DNA of 49,815 bases, taken from assembly GCA_964535315.1 (NCBI GenBank), contig CAZHTS010000035.1:1-49815 (forward strand). The letters run 5' to 3'. This document shows positions 16,353 to 24,783 of this stretch, one piece after another. Source of the stretch: CAZHTS01 sp964535315. Lineage in GTDB: Bacteria; Chloroflexota; Anaerolineae; Anaerolineales; Anaerolineaceae. A program made the translations under genes and the position numbers. The notes under the pieces were generated by a model. The model was not told where the DNA came from. It made no database searches and worked only from the letters and a program-made list of their open reading frames with translations. The first letter of the stretch is position 1, and each line of letters opens with the position of its first letter.

Positions 16353-17147
16353 ATGAGAGATGACCGCGAAAAACAAGCTTCCCCTGCCTGCAACAGCGCC
16401 GGGGAAACAAACTATTGCTGCCCGGCGTCTGCGGAGACGGTGGAACCCTACCGCACGGATTGCATGGTGTGCGGCGCGGCGCTGGTGTATTTTGAAACGG
16501 AGCACGACTGCGCCTGCCATTATTGTGGGCAAACCCGGCCGGCCAACGCCGCCTGTGTCAACGGGCACTATGTTTGCGACCGCTGCCACAGCGCCGACGC
16601 CGTGGAAATCATCCAGAGCGTGTGCCTGCACAGTCAACAAACCGACCCGGTGAGTCTCATGCAGACTCTGCGCTCTCATCCCCATTTCCACATTCACGGC
16701 CCAGAACATCACGCCATGCTGCCGGCTGTGATTCTGGCCGCGCTCAGAAATAACGGGCAGGCGATCACCAACAAACAAATTACAACGGCCATCCAGCGCG
16801 GTCAAACGATCGGCGGCGGCGCCTGCGCATTTTTCGGGGCGTGCGGGGCGGCAATCGGCGCCGGCATTGCCATGTCGGTTTTGCTGGGAGCAACCCCCTA
16901 CCTGGGCGAAAAGCGCCAGAGCGCCCAGCAAGCCACACTCGCCGCGCTGGCAAGGATCGCCTCTTTTGACGCCCCCCGCTGTTGCCAACGGGACTGCTGG
17001 TTGGCGCTTAAAGAGACGGCCGCCCTCATTCACGAATACACGGGACGAAGGATGGACGTGCGTCCTTTTGCGTGCGAACAATTCTTAAAAAACAAAGAGT
17101 GCATCCGGGCGCAATGCCCGTTGTGGCCCGCCAACCAGCCGGGATGA
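16353..17147 (+). CDS. Cys-rich DUF5714-like protein
   Basis: The 264-residue soluble protein has an N-terminal metal-binding module: CMVC (37-40), a CACHYC run (53-58), then Cys68, His72, and CDRCH (75-79). The pattern CxxCxxxLVY...CxxC...ANAxCVNGHxVCDxCHS is the one I associate with DUF5714, mostly seen in anaerobes and methanogens and sometimes fused to methyltransferases. Here no methyltransferase domain is fused. The C-terminal part has a Gly/Ala-rich segment (GGGACAFFGACGAAIGAGIA) and further Cys residues (CCQRDCW; ECIRAQC near the end). Metal or Fe-S cluster binding is inferred. GGAGG precedes the ATG. Confidence 0.7.
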   Translation: MRDDREKQASPACNSAGETNYCCPASAETVEPYRTDCMVCGAALVYFETEHDCACHYCGQTRPANAACVNGHYVCDRCHSADAVEIIQSVCLHSQQTDPVSLMQTLRSHPHFHIHGPEHHAMLPAVILAALRNNGQAITNKQITTAIQRGQTIGGGACAFFGACGAAIGAGIAMSVLLGATPYLGEKRQSAQQATLAALARIASFDAPRCCQRDCWLALKETAALIHEYTGRRMDVRPFACEQFLKNKECIRAQCPLWPANQPG

Positions 17148-17218
17148 GACTCCGTCTCACTCTGGCAAGGGAATAAAAGAGCGGCGCGTCAAAACTGAGA
17201 AAGTCGAAAACCTGCCAC

Positions 17219-17247
17219 TTGACTCTCTAGATCGTTTGTCCTATAAT
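17219..17247 (+). promoter_or_regulatory. Consensus promoter of the radical SAM/AAA operon
   Basis: TTGACT (17219-17224) and TATAAT (17242-17247) are 17 nt apart. The boxes and spacing are the same as at 13023-13051. The predicted transcript start is about 30 nt before the ATG. Confidence 0.8.
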
Positions 17248-17284
17248 TAAATAGAACAAATTTTCTCTATCGAGTTAAGCCGCC

Positions 17285-17950
17285 ATGCAAACCAGACCTG
17301 TTTACCCTGTATTGAACCAAACCGGCAGTCCGTTTTTAAACGTGGCGGCCACCTGCCGGGGAACGCGCGCCCTGGGACCGGGATACCGTTATGTGGTGTG
17401 GGTGCAGGGCTGCCCGTTGCACTGCCCCGGCTGTATCGCCAGCGACTGGCTGGCGCAGCGCCCGGCCCGGTTGATCAGTCCGCAGGCGTTGGCCGCCGAC
17501 ATCCTCGGCAACAGTGAGATCGAGGGCCTTACCCTGTCCGGCGGTGAGCCGAGCGCCCAGGCGGCGGCGCTGGCCGAATTGTGCCGGCTGGTGCGCGCCC
17601 GCCGCGAACTGAACATCATCTGCTTCAGCGGCTACCCGCTCGAACATCTGCTCACGGCGGCAGACCCGGCGGTGGGCGAATTGCTGGCAGAAATTGACGT
17701 CCTGATCGATGGCCCCTATCAGGAAAAGCTCAACGACAATCGCGGTCTGCGTGGCAGCAGCAACCAGCGTATCCATTACCTGACCTCCCGCCTGGCGACC
17801 TTTGACTTTGAAAATCATCCCCGCCAGATGGAGGTCAAGGTCAGCAGTGAGTCGGTGTTGTTTGTCGGTGTGCCGCCTATACAGTTGCGGCAAACGGTAG
17901 AACGAGCCTGGATGCAGGCCAGCCCGTACCTGCAGAAGGAGACGGGATGA
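17285..17950 (+). CDS. NrdG-like radical SAM activating protein
   Basis: This 221-residue protein has the radical SAM cluster motif CPLHCPGC (Cys43, Cys47, Cys50) and the SAM-binding LSGGEP (84-89). The later DGPYQEKLNDN and LRGSSNQ stretches are typical of the anaerobic ribonucleotide reductase-activating (4Fe-4S single-cluster) family. No nrdD or other glycyl-radical enzyme is in the window. Instead the gene overlaps the coiled-coil gene by 4 bp (ATGA) and heads an operon with a CbbX-type AAA+ protein, so its target may be a component of this cluster. It has a consensus promoter. The family call is firm; the substrate is unknown. Confidence 0.88.
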   Translation: MQTRPVYPVLNQTGSPFLNVAATCRGTRALGPGYRYVVWVQGCPLHCPGCIASDWLAQRPARLISPQALAADILGNSEIEGLTLSGGEPSAQAAALAELCRLVRARRELNIICFSGYPLEHLLTAADPAVGELLAEIDVLIDGPYQEKLNDNRGLRGSSNQRIHYLTSRLATFDFENHPRQMEVKVSSESVLFVGVPPIQLRQTVERAWMQASPYLQKETG

Positions 17951-19344
17951 GTGGTTTCAAGAAGGTGCTGGTTTCGATCAGCGAGGAAGAATATCAACGG
18001 CTGCGCGAAGCAGAAAAATCCGCCCGCACCCTGCAAAAAGAATCGCAGGATTTGCAGGCGCAGTTACGCGAACAGAGCCAGTACGATTTGCGCGCCGAAT
18101 ACACCCGCATCGAAGGACGCCAGCAGGACTTCCAGGCCACCATCCAGCAGCTTGACGAGCAGGTGCAGCAATATGAAGGGGACGTGGCGCGCCGGTTTGT
18201 CCAGACCGAGCAGAACCTGCTGGAGCAAATGCAGAGCAGCGCCGGATCGTTATACGACCTGCTGCGTGAAAGCATACAAAACTGGGACGCACAATATCAG
18301 CAAATGGCCAGTGAAGAGAGCCGTTTGCGTCAGGAACAACTACACACCATCGAACAGCGCCTCAGCCAGCTGTCCAACCGCAAGGCCCATACCCGCCAGC
18401 TGGCCTGCCAGTGGGTCGAAGCGGTGCAGACATTGCAGACCTTCATCCAGCAAAATTACCCGCACGATTTCTTCTCACCCGGCGAGTTTGAACGGCTGGA
18501 GCGCCAGGCCAACCTGGCGCTAGAAAACATCCGCCAGGGGGCGTTCGAGGCCGGGTTGACGCAGGCGCAGCAAAGCTACACCCAGTTCTCCGATTTTCGC
18601 CTGGCGCTGGAAAAGACCTGGAGTCAGTGGATCCACTGGCTGCAGGTCGGCCGGGAACAGGCCCGCGAGCTGTACTACCTCATCGAGCAAAGCGCCGAGG
18701 TGGCGGCAATTGACATGGACAGCAACCTGCTGCCCGAAACGATTAACGTCGATGAATGGACGGACGGAAAGCTGAGCAAGTTGCAGCAGATTTGCATCGA
18801 GCAGCTTGACCGGCTGGAAAACGAGGTTGAGCCGCTCGCCCTGGTGGATCTGAAGATTTGTGTGGAAGAGACTCTGCCCTCGCTGCACAAGCGCCTGGAA
18901 CGCCTGATCCAGGAGGCGCGCATGGAAACGCTCAACGCTCAGATCCGCATCAACATCGCCGACATCGTCATCCAGGCCCTGGAAGGGCAGGGCTTCGTGC
19001 TGCAAGACGCCGGGTATGTCAACGGGGCGCGCTGCGAGTTCAGCGCCAACGTCAAGAGTCTGGACGGCAGTCAGGTGAAGGTGGAAGTGCTGCCGGTCTC
19101 CAAGGCGCCGGGGCGCAACCTGTTGCAACTGCGCTCCTCGGATCGCGAACAGCGCTCGGAACACGAACTGCGCCAGCGCGCCCGCGAGGTCGGCAACGCC
19201 CTCAAACAATTCGGGCTGCGGCTGGGCGCCAACATCGGCGCCGAAACGCCAGAAAATGAAGACCAACCCTTCGAGCAAATCGAAGAAAATGTGACAGCCC
19301 AGCCGGCGCCAGCGCAGTCGTTCTGGAAGAAGTTAGGGCGCTGA
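17947..19344 (+). CDS. Coiled-coil protein of the AAA+/SPFH cluster
   Basis: The protein has 465 residues and no signal peptide. A heptad-rich, Gln/Glu-rich coiled coil covers about residues 12-180 (many QQ and QL pairs). A further helical part runs to about 340. A smaller alpha/beta domain at about 345-430 (IADIVIQALEGQGFVLQDAG, then strands with CEFSANV and VKVEVLPVS) follows, and the tail is acidic with Pro/Ala and a final WKKLGR. I do not recognise the family. It is translationally coupled to the radical SAM gene and lies 29 nt before the AAA+ gene. By inference it is a structural or adaptor component. Confidence 0.8.
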   Translation: MSGFKKVLVSISEEEYQRLREAEKSARTLQKESQDLQAQLREQSQYDLRAEYTRIEGRQQDFQATIQQLDEQVQQYEGDVARRFVQTEQNLLEQMQSSAGSLYDLLRESIQNWDAQYQQMASEESRLRQEQLHTIEQRLSQLSNRKAHTRQLACQWVEAVQTLQTFIQQNYPHDFFSPGEFERLERQANLALENIRQGAFEAGLTQAQQSYTQFSDFRLALEKTWSQWIHWLQVGREQARELYYLIEQSAEVAAIDMDSNLLPETINVDEWTDGKLSKLQQICIEQLDRLENEVEPLALVDLKICVEETLPSLHKRLERLIQEARMETLNAQIRINIADIVIQALEGQGFVLQDAGYVNGARCEFSANVKSLDGSQVKVEVLPVSKAPGRNLLQLRSSDREQRSEHELRQRAREVGNALKQFGLRLGANIGAETPENEDQPFEQIEENVTAQPAPAQSFWKKLGR

Positions 19345-19373
19345 AATGACTCTCACTTACCGGACGGGGTTTT

Positions 19374-21950
19374 ATGACGACCATCGAACGCTTACAGGTA
19401 TTGCAGTTCAATCAAGGCGGGCATTTCTTTATTTTGTTTGGCCCCGGCATCGAAGATACGCTGATTAACCCCGCCGGGCAGGAAATCAGCATTGAACAGG
19501 CGCTGTGGGACTTACTCCACGCCGCCGGTTTCGAGCGCATCCTGTTCCATTCCGCCCACCGCCAGATTTACTACCTGGATGAGCCATCCCGCCAGGCGTC
19601 CCTGCCGCAGCGCCCGGCCGAAGTGACCGCTGCCGCCGCGAGCGAAGGATACGCCGGCGGTCAGCGCATGAGCGTGCTGCGTGACGGCCCGCTGAAAGAA
19701 CGCGTCGTCTTTCGCCCGCCGCAGACTCCCGCTCCGGTTTTCAATTTCGAGGGCATGGGCGACGTTCACGCCCTGCGCATGATGGACGCCGTCATGCGCA
19801 ACGGCGATGGCATCCGCTCGGCGGTGGTGCTGGTGCAGGCTGAGACGACGTTACATTTCATCGAGGATCGACGCACCATGGCCGGCCTGATCGGTGAATG
19901 GGCGCGCCTGCCGGCCTCGAACCAGAATGTCTGTCTGTTTCTATTTTCGGCCAACGACTACCAGTCGTTGTGCCAGATGGCCGACCGCCTGCCCATCCCG
20001 GAGCTCAAGACCTATCTGCTGGATCGTTCGCGCAACACCAGCCACCACCTGGTCAACATCGGCTACCCCGCGCAGGGTGAACTGGAGCGCCTGGTCGCCA
20101 TGAGCCAGCGCACGCATGGCTTCACCCTGCAAAACGAAGACCAACAGCGTATGTTGGGATGGATGGAGGCCGAAGGGATGAAGGCGCGTAAATGGCTGGC
20201 GCGGCTGCAGGGCATTCAGTGTTTCGATCTGGTCACCGCCCGCCAGAACGGCTGGTTCTCGGCCAGCGAGTGCGCCAGCAGCAGCGCTCTGCAGCGCCTG
20301 GATGCGCTGGTCGGGCTGGAGTCGGTCAAGCAGCGGCTGCGCGAACTGGCCGCCTGGCTGAGCATCCGCCAGCGCCAGGCGGCGCTCTCGGGTGAGGACG
20401 AACCCCCTGCCGAAGCCCCGCTGCTGCACATGGTCTTTCTCGGCAACCCCGGCACCGGTAAGACGACCGTCGCCCGCCTGATGGGTGAAATCCTGCGCGA
20501 TCTGGGGCTGCTGCGGCGCGGTCATATCGTAGAAGTGAAAGCCGCAGACCTGGTCGCCGAACACGTCGGCGGCACGGCCATCAAGACCAACAACGTCATC
20601 GACCGGGCGCTGGATGGGGTGCTGTTCATCGACGAGGCCTATACCCTCGCGGAACGCGAGCGCGGCGGCTTCGGTCAGGAGGCAATCGATACGCTGCTGA
20701 CCCGCATGGAAGACGACCGCCGCCAGCTGGTGGTGGTGGTGGCAGGCTATCCGGCCCGCATGGATGCCTTTTTGCGTTCAAATCCCGGCCTGGCGCGCCG
20801 TTTTCCCGAAGACAACCGCCTGCTGTTTGACGATTTCAACGCCGTTCAGTTACACCAGATCCTGCTGGACATGCTGGCAGCCCGGAAGCTGACACTAAAC
20901 AGCGCCTTGAACGAGCAGGTGTATGCCATCGTGCGCAGCATCCACCACGGGCGCGGCGAAGACTTTGGCAACGCCGGCGAGGTGCGCAACCTGTGCGACG
21001 TGATCGAACGGCGCCGGGCAGCCCGTGTCGTCGCCGAAGAACTGGCCTTGGACGCGCCCGTTCAACTGATCGATTTTCCCGAACCGTTCCAACCCGGCGC
21101 AGAACACGCCGTAGACGAATTGCTGGAAGAGCTAAACGATCTGGTCGGGTTACAACCGGTCAAGAAATTTGTCATCCAGCAAATCCGCCTGTTACAGTTA
21201 CAGACCGAGCGCCAGAAACGCGACCCGAGTTACGACCCGCCGCCGATCGTTTTTCACATGGTGTTCAAGGGCAATCCCGGCACCGGCAAGACCTCGGTCG
21301 CCCGCCTGATGGGGCGCATCCTCAAATCGGCCGGCTTTTTGCGCCGCGGCCACTGCGTGGAAACCAGCCGGGTCGACCTGGTGGCCGGGTATGTGGGCCA
21401 AACGGCCATCAAGACCGCCGCCAAAATCAAGGAAGCGCTGGACGGAGTGCTGTTCATCGACGAGGCCTACACGTTGGCGCGCGACAGCCAACAGGATTTT
21501 GGGCAGGAGGCCATCGATACCCTGGTCAAAAGCATGGAAGATTACCGCGGTCGGTTGGTGGTGATCGTCGCCGGTTACCCGGATAAGATGAGTAACTTCA
21601 TCGAAAGCAACCCCGGGCTCAAATCGCGTTTCACCCGCATCCTGGAATTCCCGGATTACAGCGCCGCGGAGCTATACAATATCCTGGCCAACATGGCCCA
21701 TTCCGAGGGTTACCAGTTGACTCCGCCGGTCGAGCGCAAAGTGCAGGAATACATCAGGCATCTGCTGCAGAATCGCACCCCGTCCTTTGGCAACGCCCGG
21801 GCGGCGCGCAAATTGCTGGAAGTTATGAAGGCCAACCAGGCCGAACGCATCTTTGGCAACGGGCTGAACGAAACGCAGCGCAGCCGCCAGCCGCTCGACC
21901 GGTTTGAAGAGGCCGATATCCCGTCTCCGCCGGTGCGCAATCGCCCCTAG
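19374..21950 (+). CDS. Tandem CbbX/CfxQ-type AAA+ ATPase
   Basis: The 858-residue protein has an N-terminal region (1-300) that looks like a degenerate or divergent AAA fold, followed by two intact AAA+ domains of the CbbX/CfxQ/SpoVK/EccA group. Domain 1: Walker A GNPGTGKT (357-364, Lys363), Walker B LFIDEA (Asp420, Glu421), a sensor segment VVVVAGYP and SNPGLARRF with a candidate arginine finger. Domain 2: GNPGTGKT (633-640, Lys639), LFIDEA (Asp696, Glu697), VVIVAGYP and SNPGLKSRF. Each is preceded by an LVGL-type lead helix. Relatives remodel protein complexes; no RuBisCO or type VII secretion genes are present. The stop codon overlaps that of the convergent gene. Confidence 0.92.
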   Translation: MTTIERLQVLQFNQGGHFFILFGPGIEDTLINPAGQEISIEQALWDLLHAAGFERILFHSAHRQIYYLDEPSRQASLPQRPAEVTAAAASEGYAGGQRMSVLRDGPLKERVVFRPPQTPAPVFNFEGMGDVHALRMMDAVMRNGDGIRSAVVLVQAETTLHFIEDRRTMAGLIGEWARLPASNQNVCLFLFSANDYQSLCQMADRLPIPELKTYLLDRSRNTSHHLVNIGYPAQGELERLVAMSQRTHGFTLQNEDQQRMLGWMEAEGMKARKWLARLQGIQCFDLVTARQNGWFSASECASSSALQRLDALVGLESVKQRLRELAAWLSIRQRQAALSGEDEPPAEAPLLHMVFLGNPGTGKTTVARLMGEILRDLGLLRRGHIVEVKAADLVAEHVGGTAIKTNNVIDRALDGVLFIDEAYTLAERERGGFGQEAIDTLLTRMEDDRRQLVVVVAGYPARMDAFLRSNPGLARRFPEDNRLLFDDFNAVQLHQILLDMLAARKLTLNSALNEQVYAIVRSIHHGRGEDFGNAGEVRNLCDVIERRRAARVVAEELALDAPVQLIDFPEPFQPGAEHAVDELLEELNDLVGLQPVKKFVIQQIRLLQLQTERQKRDPSYDPPPIVFHMVFKGNPGTGKTSVARLMGRILKSAGFLRRGHCVETSRVDLVAGYVGQTAIKTAAKIKEALDGVLFIDEAYTLARDSQQDFGQEAIDTLVKSMEDYRGRLVVIVAGYPDKMSNFIESNPGLKSRFTRILEFPDYSAAELYNILANMAHSEGYQLTPPVERKVQEYIRHLLQNRTPSFGNARAARKLLEVMKANQAERIFGNGLNETQRSRQPLDRFEEADIPSPPVRNRP

Positions 21951-23836
21951 CCGGAAGGGCGGCTCTGGTAAATCAGACTCAGCAGGTCAACGGCGCGGGT
22001 GACCTCAAAGAAACGCATCTTATACCAACGCACCCGCTCCTGTAGATTGGCGTGTTCCGATTCGATCCGCAAGGCTTCGAGCGTGATACGGCAGCGGTCG
22101 AACGTATCCAACGAGCGGGCATGTTTGTTGCGCAGCCACTGGATGCTGCCCAAAGCCAGCAGAATCACCACCACCTGATGCGACTCCGGCGCAAAACGGG
22201 AGAGCGCTGCTTGCAGCAGGCGCTCGGCTTCGGCGTAATTGTTGGTGGCGTAGTGGGCGTAGGCCGCCTGCACTTCCATCTCGCCGATATCCTGACGCTC
22301 ACGGCGATTGAGCACGTAATGCAAAGCATGGTTGATCGACAGGCGGATGCCCTGTTCGTCGCGGGCATCCAGTTTCTGGCGCATCTCATCCCGCAGCATG
22401 CGCGACACATCGTCCCGTTCCAACGAGCTGCCCACAAAACGCGGCAGGTCGACGGTTATCAGTTCGAGCAGACAGCGCACCAGGGCATCGCCGATAAACG
22501 CAATACAACCGCGATAGAAGGTCACCCGCTCCGGGTCTGAAACAAGATTTCCCAATTCATCCTGCCGGTGATACCGCTCACACAGGCTCTGGAAAATCTT
22601 CAGGCAGCGTTTCCAGTTGCGAAAGACCACCTCGTAGCGATCCCCCATCCGCCACTGGACATATCCCGACATCCAGCGGATCAATCCTTCGCGGTGCAGA
22701 TCCTGATGGGCCTCAAAGATGTCCGCCGCGGCGTCCAGTTGATCCTCAACCAGGCCCAGATCGTTTAAATAGCCGCGTTTGTATTGCATGGCCGCGATCT
22801 GCACCAACGCTTCGCCTTTCGCCGGCTCGTTGCCCATGCTCTTCATAATGTCGCGAATCTCGGCCACCAGGGCGTTGAACGAATCATCCTGCGAACGCCA
22901 GCTGGTAATCAACTCATTGAGCGCTTCTTTCAAATTCGGTTGGAAGATCTCAACCTCATTAAACTGGTTCAGCCACACAAAGGCGCGCACAAAATCGTCC
23001 GGGATGGTGAAACGCACCGGCGGCTCGTTGGATCCATCGGACGGGGTACGGTGTTCGCCTGAAGGAGTCGGCGCCAATTCAAAAGGCGGCGTCGGCCCGG
23101 TTTCCACCACCAGTTCGACCACGTTTGAGACCGGTCCGGGCTGGTATTGCAACACCGGCGGGGCGGGATGATGCACCGGCGCCGGTGGATGCGGTTGATT
23201 CTCTTCAAGGCTGGGGGGCGCTTCGGCCGCCGCGGCGGCGCCCAAGGCGCTTCCGGCCTCCAGCCCGCTTTCATCCACCGGCCCGCCAGCTTCGACCGGG
23301 GCCGGTTGCGAGGGGGGCGTCTCCGGCGCCGTTCCGGTTTGAGCGTCAGAGGGGAACGGGGCGCTTTCGGCGCCTTCTTCTGGTGGGGGGAATTCCCAGG
23401 GCGAGGGCTCGAACGGCGCCGGCGCGGGCTCATTTAGCGCCTCGTCCAGTTGCTCGTCGATCAGCCCGCCGCTGCTGCCATCCTCTTCGGCCAGGATGAC
23501 CGACTCGAGGGTTGGGATCAAAAACGCCGGCGCCGCAGTTGCCGGCGCCATTTTTTCGCCCTCTTCTTCGGCCTTTTCGACCGGTGCAGCAGCAATCACC
23601 GGGCAAAGCGTCACCCGTGGGTAACGCCGGGTGCGCTCGTGAATATAGAACGACCAGAACTGCACGATGGCAATCAGGTGCTCGCGTTCGTCTAAAGCTG
23701 TCACCTGTGCGCTGTCGCGCTCGATGTCGGCCAGGAACTGGCGCGACTGCGCCAGCAATTCGCGCTTCTGCTGCGGCTGGTCGAGCAGAACCAACAAAGT
23801 GGTATGCCGTTGATGAATTTGCTCAAACACGCTCAT
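21947..23836 (-). CDS. Helical-repeat protein with long Pro-rich linker
   Basis: The protein has 629 residues. An N-terminal helical domain (about 1-80) is followed by a Pro/Glu/Ala-rich, probably disordered region (about 85-275). A C-terminal all-helical region (about 280-629) has TPR-like features: regular pairs of amphipathic helices, for example AAYAHYATNNYAEAERLLQA, and LGSIQWLRNKHARSLDTFDRC. It is the last gene of the SPFH operon, starting within the stop of the previous gene (ATGA). It is presumably a protein-protein interaction hub. The exact family is not recognised. Confidence 0.8.
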   Translation of the reverse strand: MSVFEQIHQRHTTLLVLLDQPQQKRELLAQSRQFLADIERDSAQVTALDEREHLIAIVQFWSFYIHERTRRYPRVTLCPVIAAAPVEKAEEEGEKMAPATAAPAFLIPTLESVILAEEDGSSGGLIDEQLDEALNEPAPAPFEPSPWEFPPPEEGAESAPFPSDAQTGTAPETPPSQPAPVEAGGPVDESGLEAGSALGAAAAAEAPPSLEENQPHPPAPVHHPAPPVLQYQPGPVSNVVELVVETGPTPPFELAPTPSGEHRTPSDGSNEPPVRFTIPDDFVRAFVWLNQFNEVEIFQPNLKEALNELITSWRSQDDSFNALVAEIRDIMKSMGNEPAKGEALVQIAAMQYKRGYLNDLGLVEDQLDAAADIFEAHQDLHREGLIRWMSGYVQWRMGDRYEVVFRNWKRCLKIFQSLCERYHRQDELGNLVSDPERVTFYRGCIAFIGDALVRCLLELITVDLPRFVGSSLERDDVSRMLRDEMRQKLDARDEQGIRLSINHALHYVLNRRERQDIGEMEVQAAYAHYATNNYAEAERLLQAALSRFAPESHQVVVILLALGSIQWLRNKHARSLDTFDRCRITLEALRIESEHANLQERVRWYKMRFFEVTRAVDLLSLIYQSRPSG

Positions 23837-24768
23837 TGCGATTTTCCCAGAGAACGTGTGCTGTAGGTATAAATTTGCCCGACCACCCGCCCGACGCGCT
23901 GATTGGCAATGAACATCTGATCCAGAACCTCTTTGGAAAAATCCTGGGTCAAACGAGACAACCGAAACGAAAGATCATTACTCAAGGCCGGCAGCGCCAG
24001 CAGTTCTTGAATGTTCTCGCTCAGGTTGAACAGGCGCAACTCCCACTCCCCGTCGCGCTCTCCGGGGCGTCGTTCCAGGTGACGGGTGCCCCACACCCAG
24101 CCCATCAGGTGATCCAGGCGGCTCTTGACCGGGCGCCACATCAAATTGAGTTCCGCCTGCTTTTGCGCGTCCAGCGACTTCCCCTCGCTCCCCTCCACCG
24201 CATGGCGAAACTGTGGGAGAGTCATGGCCAGATCACTCAAAGCCGCCGCCAGGGTGCTGCATTGATTCAGATACTCGTGCAAGAAGATCAGGCTGTCGAC
24301 AAACTGCGTCAGCATCTGAAAACCCGCCTGCTCGCCGGGCCGATCCGGTTCCAGTGTCTCCAGCACGGCAGGCAGAGGATAGAGCTGTAACTCGCGCCCA
24401 CCAATACTCACCTTACCCGCCGGAGAGAGCTTCGCCGCCGGCCGGCTGCGGCCTTTTTCCCTGGCCTTGCGCCCCTCACCCTTTTCCGGCGGGGCGTTAT
24501 CCTCCGGGCCGGCAGTTGTGATACGGCGCGCCGGCGACGGCCGGCTCTCGCGGCCAGCCTTTTCACCGCGGTCGGATTTGCGCGCCACGGCCGTTTTAAC
24601 CGCCGGCTGAACGACTCCGCCAGCCGGAGCGGCATCCGGCGGCGTTAGCTGGATCAGAGCCGGCAATTCGCTTTCAGCCTGCCGGGCAGCAGACAGAATC
24701 GCCTGCATCGAGCGTCGATAAGGCCGGCGATAAGCGGTACGATTGGTCGCCCGTTCATGGGCGTTCAT
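23833..24768 (-). CDS. Hypothetical helical protein of the SPFH cluster
   Basis: The protein has 311 residues. A basic, Arg-rich N-terminus (RRPYRRSMQAIL) precedes a disordered Lys/Arg/Pro/Ala-rich stretch (about 45-120). A largely helical domain follows to the end (LIFLHEYLNQCSTLAAALSDL ... LSFRLSRLTQDFSKEVLDQMF). There are no transmembrane segments. AGGAGG lies before the ATG. It sits 15 nt after the SPFH gene and overlaps the next gene by 4 bp. I do not recognise the family. The shared domain plan with its neighbour (helices and a disordered linker) suggests both are parts of one assembly. Confidence 0.75.
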   Translation of the reverse strand: MNAHERATNRTAYRRPYRRSMQAILSAARQAESELPALIQLTPPDAAPAGGVVQPAVKTAVARKSDRGEKAGRESRPSPARRITTAGPEDNAPPEKGEGRKAREKGRSRPAAKLSPAGKVSIGGRELQLYPLPAVLETLEPDRPGEQAGFQMLTQFVDSLIFLHEYLNQCSTLAAALSDLAMTLPQFRHAVEGSEGKSLDAQKQAELNLMWRPVKSRLDHLMGWVWGTRHLERRPGERDGEWELRLFNLSENIQELLALPALSNDLSFRLSRLTQDFSKEVLDQMFIANQRVGRVVGQIYTYSTRSLGKSQ

Positions 24769-24783
24769 GGCTCACCTCCTGGC

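Noticed and set aside
17145..17159. Short hairpin after the DUF5714-like gene
   Set aside because: A 6-bp stem with a 3-nt loop and no T-run is too weak to call a terminator.
19374..21950. RuBisCO activase (CbbX) or type VII secretion EccA
   Set aside because: The AAA+ modules are of that group, but no RuBisCO, Esx or Ecc genes are nearby, and two fused modules plus an N-terminal region do not match CbbX.
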